A stretch of DNA of 59,832 nt. Source: Bacteroidales bacterium (GTDB taxonomy: Bacteria > Bacteroidota > Bacteroidia > Bacteroidales > PWNQ01). Both the position numbers and the translations under genes were made by a program. Position 1 is the first letter of the stretch; the number at the start of each line of letters is the position of its first letter. This document shows positions 1 to 12,068 of the stretch, in pieces. The notes under the pieces are model-generated. The model did not search any database, was not told where the DNA came from, and saw only the letters and a list, made by a program, of their open reading frames with translations. The DNA lies in the NCBI GenBank assembly GCA_021738505.1, contig JAIPBW010000007.1, positions 1 to 59,832 of the forward strand, read 5' to 3'.

Positions 1-2510
<2,510 letters not shown>

Positions 2511-2562
2511 TCTATGCTCGAGGTTTTTCTCGATTAATTATTGATTCGTATTTTCTCTCAAC

Positions 2563-2575
2563 ATGTCAATGAACT
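2563..2575 (-). promoter_or_regulatory. boxA antitermination element before 23S
   Basis: The minus strand reads AGTTCATTGACAT about 55 nt upstream of the 23S 5' end. The identical 13-mer occurs upstream of 16S at 4873-4885. A TTGACAT-type element ahead of both 16S and 23S is the usual position of boxA, which binds NusB/S10 and keeps polymerase antiterminated on rRNA. The assignment rests on position and exact repetition. Confidence 0.7.
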
Positions 2576-2637
2576 CTTCATTGCTCACCCGTCAGTTGTA
2601 ACCAACTTGTGAACAACGCCTGCGCGTAGCAGAGTTG

Positions 2638-2680
2638 TAGATACACCCAGAATCGAACTGGATATTAAACCATTGTATCT
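2638..2680 (-). pseudogene. tRNA-derived minihelix relic in the 23S-tRNA-Ala spacer
   Basis: The minus strand folds into a tRNA acceptor stem plus T arm without D or anticodon arms. AGATACA (2674-2680) pairs perfectly over 7 bp with TGTATCT (2639-2645), followed by an A in the discriminator position. The T arm has stem TCCAG/CTGGG (one U-G pair) and loop TTCGATT, the canonical TTCRA form. Only 11 nt join the acceptor strand to the T arm, where an intact tRNA would have about 41. It is best explained as an internally deleted tRNA. It might still act as an RNase P or RNase Z processing site in the rRNA precursor, which is inference. Confidence 0.6.
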
Positions 2681-2711
2681 TCCAATTTTCTTTTTAAAGA
2701 ACTTAATTTTG

Positions 2712-2785
2712 TGGAGAATATCGGAGTCGAACCGATGACCTCCTGCGTGCAAGGCAGGCGCTCTAGCCATCTGAGCTAATCCCCC
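2712..2785 (-). tRNA. trnA(TGC): tRNA-Ala (TGC anticodon)
   Basis: A 74-nt cloverleaf on the minus strand in the 16S-23S spacer. Acceptor GGGGGAT pairs with ATTCTCC and gives the G3-U70 wobble that identifies alanine tRNAs. The D arm starts TAGCTC, the anticodon loop is CTTGCAC (anticodon TGC), the T loop is TTCGACT and the discriminator is A. CCA is not encoded. Its 5' half is duplicated just upstream at 2865-2906. Confidence 0.97.
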
Positions 2786-2800
2786 ATTACAATTTTAGCT
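2759..2800 (-). repeat. 42-nt direct repeat, copy A (tRNA-Ala 5' half plus leader)
   Basis: This exact 42-nt block comprises the acceptor 5' strand and D arm of tRNA-Ala plus about 15 nt of upstream spacer. It recurs at 2865-2906 in the same orientation, 106 nt away. Flanking sequence diverges immediately on the leader side. It indicates a recent partial duplication or conversion inside the rRNA spacer. Confidence 0.95.
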
Positions 2801-2838
2801 ATCATTTCTTTAACTTCATTCTCCTTCTCGCTATCTCT

Positions 2839-2906
2839 GATGACCTTCCCGATGCTAATCGGGACGCTCTAGCCATCTGAGCTAATCCCCCATTACAATT
2901 TTAGCT
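2839..2906 (-). pseudogene. Truncated tRNA-Ala-like copy with a palindromic anticodon arm
   Basis: This holds copy B of the 42-nt repeat (2865-2906), so the acceptor 5' strand and D arm match tRNA-Ala exactly. The anticodon arm is replaced by the palindrome TCCCGATTAGCATCGGGA, whose loop is the wrong size for a tRNA. The following AGGTCATC matches the real variable-loop region, but no TTCGA T loop or 3' acceptor strand follows. It cannot form a functional tRNA. CCCGAT...ATCGGG palindromes resemble short dispersed repeats of Bacteroidetes genomes, so a repeat may have inserted into a duplicated tRNA. Confidence 0.65.
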
Positions 2907-3037
2907 GTTATTTTATAAAGAATTCTAAAAATTCTCTCACCTGACTCCCTTAAACCAAAAATGATTTTCTGTCTTATTCTTTTTTAAGTGATTCTATGAA
3001 AATATATTCATTTATATTAAAATATCACTTAAAAATG

Positions 3038-3111
3038 TAGTCCCGCCCAGATTTGAACTGGGGACCTCTACATTATCAGTGTAGCGCTCTAACCAACTGA
3101 GCTACGGGACT
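3038..3111 (-). tRNA. trnI(GAT): tRNA-Ile (GAT anticodon)
   Basis: A 74-nt cloverleaf on the minus strand between 16S and tRNA-Ala. Acceptor AGTCCCG pairs fully with CGGGACT, the D arm begins TAGCTC, the anticodon loop CTGATAA gives GAT, and the T loop is TTCAAAT with discriminator A. CCA is not encoded. Ile followed by Ala is the usual spacer order in bacterial rRNA operons. Confidence 0.97.
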
Positions 3112-3260
3112 TTTTATCCCTAATTGGTCGTCCACTGCACTTAGCTCAGCGCTATCAGACGCCAACTGCTTGGGTCTTTTTCAATAATAAATAATGAAGC
3201 AAATTTGGTAGTAACTATCATACCTGTTTTTACAAACAGATACCTGATAAATCGCTCTAG

Positions 3261-4784
<1,524 letters not shown>

Positions 4785-4872
4785 TATAATCTTGAGTTTT
4801 CTTTCCCGACTTATCAGCAATTTGTTTTTCCAAACTCATTGGATAATTACTACCAGGTATTTGTGCTTCATT

Positions 4873-4885
4873 ATGTCAATGAACT
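4873..4885 (-). promoter_or_regulatory. boxA antitermination element before 16S
   Basis: AGTTCATTGACAT on the minus strand, about 90 nt upstream of the 16S 5' end and downstream of all three rRNA promoters. It is identical to the element before 23S at 2563-2575, as expected for boxA sites loaded with the Nus antitermination complex. Confidence 0.7.
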
Positions 4886-4944
4886 TTCGTTCATACCTTT
4901 TCAATCCTTCTCTCCTCGTCTTGCCTTCTCTCCGTAAAAGGACT

Positions 4945-4975
4945 GCAAAGATAATATCTTTTTTCCTTTCTGCAA
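4945..4975 (-). promoter_or_regulatory. rRNA promoter, proximal
   Basis: On the minus strand, -7 element TATCTTTGC (4953 down to 4945) has TTG at 4975-4973, an offset of 22 nt. This matches the Bacteroidetes primary-sigma consensus TTG...TAnnTTTG. It lies about 160 nt before 16S. The region after the -7 box resembles that of the middle promoter (CTTTT then GAGAGAAG), suggesting duplication. Confidence 0.75.
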
Positions 4976-5038
4976 GGAATTTTTTATCTTTTTTTAAAAG
5001 ATTTTTTGGAACGTCTGCTTCTCTCTCGAAAAGCGAAT

Positions 5039-5069
5039 GCAAAGATAAACCCTTTTTTTGTTCTGGCAA
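5039..5069 (-). promoter_or_regulatory. rRNA promoter, middle
   Basis: On the minus strand, TATCTTTGC (5047 down to 5039) has TTG at 5069-5067, again at an offset of 22. It lies about 255 nt before 16S. Its sequence and that of the proximal promoter align along most of 60 bp. Confidence 0.75.
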
Positions 5070-5235
5070 GCGTTTTCTTAAAAAAAATTTAATCTTTTTT
5101 AATCCCTTGCCTACAAGGGCTTTACAAAGAAAAACCATCGCTGATCAGCAAATCCGATAACAATGCCCCTCTTTTAGGCTCTATAGCCTTGCTTTTTTTA
5201 TTGCATCCTTTCCATGAACTTGCGCTTTCGCGGCT

Positions 5236-5266
5236 GCAAATATAGAGCCTTTTTTGGCGTAAGCAA
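5236..5266 (-). promoter_or_regulatory. rRNA promoter, distal
   Basis: On the minus strand, TATATTTGC (5244 down to 5236) has TTG at 5266-5264, the same offset of 22. It lies about 450 nt before 16S. Between here and the DUF6580 terminator no gene is convincing. Confidence 0.7.
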
Positions 5267-5811
5267 ACGGTTTGGAAAGTTTTTTTGACATATTTGTTTG
5301 TCTCCTGTTTATCTAATCTTTATACGATCATGCTCAAGAATATAATTAACAAAACTCAATACAATACCAATTATTTTATTCTTTTAATGCTCTTATAACT
5401 GGATTATTTAGTCTCTGTCTATAATGTCAGATTCCTGCGTTACGCTTGTTTTTTATCACAGTCGTCCAGATGTTCCAATCGGGACTCCTGATGATAAAAA
5501 ACTTCGCACGCCCCCGATAAATGCGGGGCAGGCTTTGATCTCGAACATTCTGAATCAAACACTCGACTTTATAGACAGACTCTATTTAACTACTAGCAAC
5601 ATAAAATTTGCCTCATTATACAATAGGTGAGATATTTTTTCGCATTTTCAAAACTGAAGTTATTACCATAGAATATATGCCCAGGTTTTTTGCTATGGAT
5701 CAATTGTTCGTTTTTATTGTATAATTTACTCCCTGGCATTTTATTAACTCCTATTCGAAACCTCTTATGTTTAATGGTACAGAAAACATTTAGAAAAAGG
5801 TTAACACAAAA
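5267..5811. other. Intergenic region without a supported gene
   Basis: AT-rich spacer between the rRNA promoters and the DUF6580 terminator. The only notable sequence is a short palindrome CCCCGATAAATGCGGGG near 5512-5528, in the style of Bacteroidetes extragenic palindromes. A 68-codon reading frame over 5424-5630 has no recognisable domain and spans this palindrome, so it is not called a gene. Confidence 0.5.
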
Positions 5812-5849
5812 AAATCAGCAATGATTATGAGATTAACCATTGCTGATTT
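5812..5849 (-). terminator. Intrinsic terminator of the DUF6580 gene
   Basis: A perfect 12-bp inverted repeat, AAATCAGCAATG (5812-5823) with CATTGCTGATTT (5838-5849), has a 14-nt loop. Read on the minus strand it is followed by a run of T. It lies 22 nt past the DUF6580 stop codon. Confidence 0.85.
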
Positions 5850-5871
5850 ATACAAAAATAATACTTAAAAC

Positions 5872-6459
5872 TTAAGCAATAGCAGCTTCTTCCCTGCTGG
5901 CATATTTATTAATCAAAGCATCACTTCCAAACAGCACACCACTCCATACAATAGTAGCGGCTAATTGATTTAATAAAAATGGTAACCCAGCTACATAAGC
6001 AGCCAGCAATCCTTGTGGAGAAGCAGGGTACAATGAGAAAGTCATAAATACGCCAAAATTAGAAATCAAAAAGAACAATAGGTTACCCCCCACAATAGAA
6101 GTAGAAGTCTTGCGCAAAAACTTTTTATTGTTTTTAAAGATCATCATACCTAAAGCAATAACACCAAATAATGCCATATAATTATAGGCAACACCCGGAT
6201 AGGTTAAACTCCACGCTCCCATCATAATCTTGTTAAGAAAAATATCCGTAATTAACATAGCTATTAACGGGATCGAAAATGTTAAAAGTTTACTGCCTCT
6301 AAATTTGCTTGCACCAAACAATGCTATTGCTATAATGGGTGTGAAATTCCCAGGGTGCGGAATTAGTCTTGTAAATGCCGCTAATAGAATTAATGCTAAA
6401 GGCATTACAAATTTAGTTTTTTTTACATTTTTTAAATTTTCTACTTTGTTTTTCCACAT
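5872..6459 (-). CDS. DUF6580 family membrane protein, putative transport component
   Basis: A 195-residue protein that is almost entirely membrane-embedded. After a basic N-terminus (about 1-19) come roughly five hydrophobic segments, near 20-37, 43-70, 88-108, 122-145 and 160-180. The pattern TRLIPHPGNFTPIIAIALFG is typical of the DUF6580 family (recalled), which is small, common in Bacteroidetes and described only as a putative transporter. Size and topology resemble S-components of ECF vitamin transporters, which is inference. It stands alone with its own promoter, a long leader and a terminator, divergent from the B12-dependent methyl cluster. A cobalamin-related role is attractive but not shown by any motif. 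Confidence 0.75.
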   Translation of the reverse strand: MWKNKVENLKNVKKTKFVMPLALILLAAFTRLIPHPGNFTPIIAIALFGASKFRGSKLLTFSIPLIAMLITDIFLNKIMMGAWSLTYPGVAYNYMALFGVIALGMMIFKNNKKFLRKTSTSIVGGNLLFFLISNFGVFMTFSLYPASPQGLLAAYVAGLPFLLNQLAATIVWSGVLFGSDALINKYASREEAAIA

Positions 6460-6695
6460 AATAAATACTTTTTTATTTTTAATATTTAATTAATAAATTC
6501 ATTTTTGATAAAAAAAATATATTTTATAATATTTATAGACAATTTCAATATTCCTATTAAATCGTAAAAAAATGAACACATAATTCCATTCACCCGTCCA
6601 TTTAAATTATAATAGATACCGAAGGGATTTATAAATTAATAATATTTAATGCTGATTTCCTGGGCTTTGTTATATCGCGCCACTATTGTTTGAAA
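6460..6695 (-). other. Long 5' leader of the DUF6580 gene, possible structured RNA
   Basis: If transcription starts near 6695, the leader is about 235 nt. Near its 5' end CGTCCGT (about 6696-6702 on the minus strand) can pair with ATGGACG (about 6596-6602), closing a domain of about 100 nt that also contains CCCTTCGG. I compared it by eye with cobalamin, SAM, TPP and preQ1 riboswitch consensus elements and found no match. The first stem overlaps the predicted start site, so the structure is uncertain. Confidence 0.35.
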
Positions 6696-6702
6696 TACGG
6701 AC

Positions 6703-6734
6703 GCAAATGTATGGTGAAAAATACAAGTATACAA
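6703..6734 (-). promoter_or_regulatory. Promoter of the DUF6580 gene
   Basis: On the minus strand, TACATTTGC (6711 down to 6703) has TTG at 6734-6732, an offset of 23. Both parts fit the Bacteroidetes consensus. The start codon is about 245 nt downstream, which implies a long leader. Confidence 0.6.
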
Positions 6735-7311
6735 ACATTTTGATCCCTATTTTCAATATTTATTTATTACCCGCTGTTTCTATGTGCTTTATATCAATAT
6801 ATTTTTTCAATATTTTTATCATTTTAATATACTTTCTTTTCAACAACACATTTAGTATTTAATGAATTCTTATAAGCCATACTTTAGACATTACTATATG
6901 TGAATATTATAAAACTGTATTTAAAGGGATATAAATTAATTAATACTATTTAGACTAATTAAATTTATATTTTTAACTCATGCTATTAAAACTTAATAAA
7001 CGTATATTATTATATAGCATTTTTTTTATTTTATATATTTTTATAAATGTGCTAAATTCAAATAATTTTACATGTTTGATTTACTGTTTTTTACAGCAAT
7101 TATTATAATTTTATTGTAATTATCGCTAAAAAAACTTGGCTATCTTAAATAAGATTACTATTATTGCAGCACAATTTAAAGGAAAAAATGCTTTGTACAT
7201 GACTTTAAATATTCATATTTAGATTTTTATATATATCTCAAAAGCATTTTAGCCCATCAACAATTCTTAGTCGGGCCAATAAAATCAAGCATTCATCAAG
7301 GTGCATCAGGA
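6735..7311. other. Very AT-rich intergenic region upstream of metH
   Basis: About 580 nt of extremely AT-rich DNA between the DUF6580 promoter and the inverted repeat before metH. No open reading frame with coding character, no riboswitch consensus and no complete TTG/TAnnTTTG promoter was found on the plus strand. The promoter of the methyl cluster presumably lies here but I could not place it. Confidence 0.5.
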
Positions 7312-7356
7312 TTAATAATTAAATAATATTCTTTTGTTATATTATTTAATTATTAA
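7312..7356. repeat. Perfect 18-bp AT-only inverted repeat before metH
   Basis: TTAATAATTAAATAATAT (7312-7329) is the exact reverse complement of 7339-7356, with a 9-nt loop TCTTTTGTT. It ends 44 nt before the metH ATG. It has no GC pairs, so it would be a weak terminator. It could be a regulator-binding site or an mRNA 5' stem-loop. Function unknown. Confidence 0.8.
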
Positions 7357-7400
7357 ATTGTAAAAGTATTTTGTTAATAAATAAATATCCAAAGGCTTAT

Positions 7401-10400
7401 ATGGCATTTAATAACAAACACATTTTTAATGATTTAAGAAAGACTATGAATAATCGTATTCTTGTTCTGGATGGAGCAATGGGTACGATGATACAGAACT
7501 ATAAATTAACTGAATATCAGTACAGAGGAAACAAATTCAAAAATAATGCAATTGATCAAAAAGGAAATAACGAAATATTAAATTTAACGCAACCAGAATT
7601 AATAACGCAAATTCATACAACATACCTCGATGCAGGTGCAGACATAATAGAAACAAACACATTTAATGCAAATCATATATCTCAAAAGGATTATGAGATG
7701 GAGCAGTTTGTTTATGATATGAACAAACAAGCTGCAATAGCTGCAAAAAAAGCAACCAAAATAAACCAACAAGCTGATAGCAATAAATATGTCGCTGGTG
7801 TTTTGGGGCCCACAAACAAAACCGGATCCATTTCTCCAAAAGTAGAAGATCCGGGATATAGGGAAGTTACATTTGAACAACTTTATAATTCTTATGCAGA
7901 ACAAGCCGAAGGACTCTTAGATGGAGGTGTTGATTTATTTTTAGTGGAAACTATCTTTGACTCCATTAATGCAAAAGCTGCACTGCAGGCAATGGAAAAC
8001 ACAATGGCGGATCATAATATGCGCCTGCCTGTAATGGTATCATTTACAATAAATGATTCTGGGGGCAGAATGCTCACCGGTCAATCCATAAAGGGGTTTG
8101 TTGACACAATATCCAAGTTTTCACTGTTTTCCATAGGCATGAATTGTGCTTTTGGTGCACAACACTTAAAACCTTTCATAGAAGAACTTGCTGCAATTTC
8201 ACCATTTTATGTAAGTGCTCATCCCAATGCAGGTTTACCAAATGAATTAGGGGAATATGATCAAACTCCTGAAAATATGGCCAAAGAAGTAGAACCTTAT
8301 TGTAAAGAAGGGCTCGTGAACATCATTGGGGGCTGTTGCGGTAGTAAACCTGAACATATTGCAGAGATCAGCAAAGTTGCCAAAATTCATAATCCACATG
8401 TAATAAAGGAAAGAGAACATAAAACAGTGGTAAGTGGATTAGACTCCTTAGAAGTAGAAAAAAGAAGCAATTCATACATCTCCATTGGAGAAAGAACCAA
8501 TGTTATGGGTTCAAAGAAATTTTTAAGGCTTATAAAAGAGGAGAAATTTGAAGAAGCATTGGATATTGCTAAAGACCAAATCAGCAGTGGTGCTCAAATG
8601 TTAAATATTAACATGGACGAGGCTATGATTGATGGTAAAAAAGCAATGGTTCGTTTCCTGCGATTATTAGCTGCAGAGCCAAAAATTAATAAGCACCCGT
8701 TAATGATTGACTCGTCTGATTTTGAAATTCTTGAAACAGGGCTTCAAAATGTAACCGGAAAGCCAGTTATCAATTCAATCAGTCTTAAAGAAGGATCAGA
8801 TGATTTCCTGCACAAAGCTTCAATAATTAAAAAATATGGGGCTGCCGTTGTGGTCATGGCATTTGATGAAAAAGGACAGGCGGATACGTATGAAAGAAAG
8901 AAAGAAATTTGTCTGCGCAGCTACAATCTATTAACCAAAGAAATACACTTCCCAGCAGAAGACATTATTTTTGATCCTAATGTATTAACTGTTGGCACAG
9001 GCATAGAAGAGCATAATAATTACGCTGTCGATTTTATTGAAGCTACTCGCTGGATAAAACAGAATTTACCTTATGCAAAAGTCAGCGCCGGAATTAGTAA
9101 TGTTTCATTTGCATTCCGCGGAAATCCTGCTATCAGGGATGCTATGAATTCAATTTTTGTTAGTTTATGCCAAGAAGCCGGATTAGATTTTGCTATTGTA
9201 AATCCGGACAAAATAATGGATACCAACGCCATACCAGAAGAATTAAAGAAAAACATTGAAGATGTGCTTCTGAATCGAAAAGAAGATGCAACAGAACAGC
9301 TCTTACAAGCAGGTAAACAATTCTCAACAAACACTAAAAGCCATAAAGATGAAAATAGCTGGGACAAGTTAGATCCTAAAGAAAGGCTGATACAGTCATT
9401 AATAGAAGGAGAAACTCGCTATTTATCCCAGGACCTTCATCATTTACGTGAAAACTATGATTATTCATTAGACATCATCGAGGGCCCTCTCATGGAAGGT
9501 ATGGGTATTGTAGGAAATCTATTTGAAAAAGGTGAAATGTTTTTGCCTCAAGTAGTTAAAACAGCTCGCACAATGAAACAAGCTGTATCCATACTTATGC
9601 CTTACGTCGAAAAAGAGAACAAGGCTCAAACTTCCAACGAAAAAGGCAAAATCCTCCTGGCCACCGTTAAAGGAGATGTTCATGATATCGGGAAAAATAT
9701 TTTCTCTCTGGTATTAAGTTGTAACAACTATGACATCATCGACTTAGGCGTTATGGTAGATAATAATACCATTATAAATGCAATAAAAGAACATCAACCT
9801 GATATTGTCGGAGTAAGTGGGTTAATTACACCTTCCTTAAATCATATGAAGGAATTAGCTATCAAAATGGAGGAAAACAACTTTCATATACCTTTAATTC
9901 TGGGTGGAGCGACTACTTCTGAAATCCATACTGCCGTAAAAGTTGCACCTTACTATTCCGGTTTGGTTTTGCGTGGCGCAGATGCATCCCAAAGCGCACA
10001 TCTAATCAACAATCTATTAGGGAAAAAGGCAAAGCAGAAACAGAAAGAAATGGAAGAACATCAAAAGGAAATAAGAGAAAAGTACGAAATGAAGAATGCT
10101 CAATACACATATAAACCATTAGAAACAGCCCGAAAGAAATCATTTCAGGTGGATTTTAATACATACAGACCAGCGAAACCAAATAAGCTTTCACAGACTA
10201 AAACCATCCGTTATGAATTGGAGAATATTGAGCCTTTCATTGATTGGAAAATGTTTTTCTATTCATGGGGATTAAAAGGAAAATTCCCGGAAATATTAGA
10301 AGAAGATACAAAGAAAGGGAAAGAAGCCCGACGACTTTATTCTGAGGCAAAGGAGATGCTCAAAGATATTATTGAGAATCAAAAAATTGAAGCTCGTGCC

Positions 10401-11096
10401 ATTTTTGGTATTTACCCTGCGGCAAGGCGGAATGATGACATCATAATTTACACTGATGAATCCCGCAAACATATCCAGGCTTATCTACCCATGTTAAGGC
10501 AACAAACAGACAGAGCAAACAAGGAACATTTCTTGTCTTTGAGCGATTTCATTGCTCCTGAGAATTCAGGAGTTCAGGATTACATTGGAACATTTGCTGC
10601 AAGCGCTGGTTTTGGCGGAGATAAATACGTCAATGAATTCAAAAAGGACGGTGATAGTTATAGCAGCATCATGTTCCGCTTACTAGCTGATCGTCTAACA
10701 GAGGCTATATCCGAAATTTTACACAAAGATGTACGAAATAACTACTGGGGATATAGCAATGAAGATAAAACCGACAGGAAAACACTGTTGAAACAAAGAT
10801 ATGACGGCATTCGGCCTTCGCCCGGATATCCGGCCTGCCCGGATCATAGTCTGAAAAAAGAGATTTTTAATCTTATGGATGTAGAAAATCAAATTGGAAT
10901 TCAACTAACCGATAGTTATGCCATGCATCCGGCAAGTTCGGTTTGCGGATTCTATTTTGCTCTTCCCGAATCCCGGTATTTTAACTTAGGGAAAATATCA
11001 AAAGATCAAATCAACGACTATGCAAGTCGTCAAAGAATCCCGACGAAGAAAGCTGAAGAATTATTCAGACCATACTTAAACTATAGCACAAAATAA
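7401..11096 (+). CDS. metH: Cobalamin-dependent methionine synthase
   Basis: Transfers the methyl group of 5-methyl-tetrahydrofolate via cobalamin to homocysteine, giving methionine. All four modules are present in 1231 residues. The homocysteine domain has zinc ligands C249, C312 and C313 (GGCCG). The pterin domain starts SYISIGERTNVMGSKKF. The cobalamin domain has DVHDIGKN with H761 as lower ligand. The activation domain contains RPSPGYPACPDH and SYAMHPASSVCGFYF. Ligand positions match E. coli MetH within two residues. ATG 7401 is chosen because the family starts about ten residues before NRILVLDGAMGT; an upstream in-frame TTG at 7371 is less likely. First gene of the methyl cluster, 25 nt before metF. 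Confidence 0.98.
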   Translation: MAFNNKHIFNDLRKTMNNRILVLDGAMGTMIQNYKLTEYQYRGNKFKNNAIDQKGNNEILNLTQPELITQIHTTYLDAGADIIETNTFNANHISQKDYEMEQFVYDMNKQAAIAAKKATKINQQADSNKYVAGVLGPTNKTGSISPKVEDPGYREVTFEQLYNSYAEQAEGLLDGGVDLFLVETIFDSINAKAALQAMENTMADHNMRLPVMVSFTINDSGGRMLTGQSIKGFVDTISKFSLFSIGMNCAFGAQHLKPFIEELAAISPFYVSAHPNAGLPNELGEYDQTPENMAKEVEPYCKEGLVNIIGGCCGSKPEHIAEISKVAKIHNPHVIKEREHKTVVSGLDSLEVEKRSNSYISIGERTNVMGSKKFLRLIKEEKFEEALDIAKDQISSGAQMLNINMDEAMIDGKKAMVRFLRLLAAEPKINKHPLMIDSSDFEILETGLQNVTGKPVINSISLKEGSDDFLHKASIIKKYGAAVVVMAFDEKGQADTYERKKEICLRSYNLLTKEIHFPAEDIIFDPNVLTVGTGIEEHNNYAVDFIEATRWIKQNLPYAKVSAGISNVSFAFRGNPAIRDAMNSIFVSLCQEAGLDFAIVNPDKIMDTNAIPEELKKNIEDVLLNRKEDATEQLLQAGKQFSTNTKSHKDENSWDKLDPKERLIQSLIEGETRYLSQDLHHLRENYDYSLDIIEGPLMEGMGIVGNLFEKGEMFLPQVVKTARTMKQAVSILMPYVEKENKAQTSNEKGKILLATVKGDVHDIGKNIFSLVLSCNNYDIIDLGVMVDNNTIINAIKEHQPDIVGVSGLITPSLNHMKELAIKMEENNFHIPLILGGATTSEIHTAVKVAPYYSGLVLRGADASQSAHLINNLLGKKAKQKQKEMEEHQKEIREKYEMKNAQYTYKPLETARKKSFQVDFNTYRPAKPNKLSQTKTIRYELENIEPFIDWKMFFYSWGLKGKFPEILEEDTKKGKEARRLYSEAKEMLKDIIENQKIEARAIFGIYPAARRNDDIIIYTDESRKHIQAYLPMLRQQTDRANKEHFLSLSDFIAPENSGVQDYIGTFAASAGFGGDKYVNEFKKDGDSYSSIMFRLLADRLTEAISEILHKDVRNNYWGYSNEDKTDRKTLLKQRYDGIRPSPGYPACPDHSLKKEIFNLMDVENQIGIQLTDSYAMHPASSVCGFYFALPESRYFNLGKISKDQINDYASRQRIPTKKAEELFRPYLNYSTK

Positions 11097-11121
11097 AAAC
11101 CAAAAACAACAATTATTTTTT

Positions 11122-12042
11122 ATGAAGATTACAGATATTTTCAAAAAAAACCAAAAGACATTCTCGTTTGAATTTTTTCCACCCAAGGATTTACATTCAG
11201 CGGTAAGGTTCGGCGTCAACGCCGGACAGCTTATGAAATTAGATCCATCATTTGTCAGTGTCACTTATGGTGCAGGCGGATCATCACGCGATAATAGCTT
11301 TGAGATGGTTGACCTGTTTCATAATGACATGAAATTCAACTGCATGGCTCATTATACCTGTGTTAATGCTACTCATGAGAAAATTGCTTATGATATGAGA
11401 ACATTGCAAGATATGGGTATTGATAATGTAATGTTATTAAGAGGAGATTCTCCGGAAAAAAACAAATCCTGTCCTCCTAATCCCGACGGCATTAATTATG
11501 CCAGTGATCTAATCCGGTTAGTCAAACAAAACTATGACTTTTGCATTGGTGCCGGGGCATATCCGGAAAAACATTTTGAAGCACCTTCAATGGAGGAAGA
11601 CCTCATTAATTTACGCATTAAAGCAGATGCTGGTGCGGATTTCTTTGTAACTCAAATGTTTTTTGACAATAAATATTATTGGGATTTTTTGAACAAGGCT
11701 CGTCAGAAAGGCATTAAAGCCAGAATTATCCCTGGGATTATTCCTATTAATTCTTACAAACAAATCAAAAAATTCAGTGAAATTTCCGGAGCCAAAATAC
11801 CGGAATCCATTCATAAAAAGATGGAACCCAAAAAAGATAATCCGTCAGAAATTTATAAAATAGGCTTGGATTTAGCTATTGAGCAATGCTCTGATCTTTT
11901 AGAGAACGGAGCTCCGGGTCTTCATTTTTACACATTAAATCGTTCGCGTGCAGCCGTAGATTTGTATGAACATCTTGCCAAAGACTGGGATGTGTTAAAA
12001 GAAAAATACAAGCAAAGCTGCACACCACATGTGCCATTTTAA
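11122..12042 (+). CDS. metF: Methylenetetrahydrofolate reductase
   Basis: A 306-residue FAD-dependent TIM barrel that interconverts 5,10-methylene- and 5-methyl-tetrahydrofolate. Visible family motifs are FSFEFFPPKD at the N-terminus, SVTYGAGGSS, and VMLLRGDSP with the conserved flavin-binding Asp. PGIIPI and the C-terminal PGLHFYTLNRS are also typical. It lies between metH and the corrinoid-protein gene with gaps of about 25 nt. In this context it could supply methyl-THF to MetH or run in reverse to oxidise methyl groups released from methylated amines; the sequence does not decide. Confidence 0.96.
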   Translation: MKITDIFKKNQKTFSFEFFPPKDLHSAVRFGVNAGQLMKLDPSFVSVTYGAGGSSRDNSFEMVDLFHNDMKFNCMAHYTCVNATHEKIAYDMRTLQDMGIDNVMLLRGDSPEKNKSCPPNPDGINYASDLIRLVKQNYDFCIGAGAYPEKHFEAPSMEEDLINLRIKADAGADFFVTQMFFDNKYYWDFLNKARQKGIKARIIPGIIPINSYKQIKKFSEISGAKIPESIHKKMEPKKDNPSEIYKIGLDLAIEQCSDLLENGAPGLHFYTLNRSRAAVDLYEHLAKDWDVLKEKYKQSCTPHVPF

Positions 12043-12068
12043 AAACAAATCATAAAAACAAAATTATT

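Noticed and set aside
5424..5630. 68-codon frame in the rRNA-DUF6580 spacer.
   Set aside because: No domain, spans a palindromic repeat, no promoter.
6460..7400. Cobalamin or SAM riboswitch upstream of metH or DUF6580.
   Set aside because: GCGCCACTATTG near 6677-6688 recalls a B12 element, but the other conserved blocks are missing on both strands.
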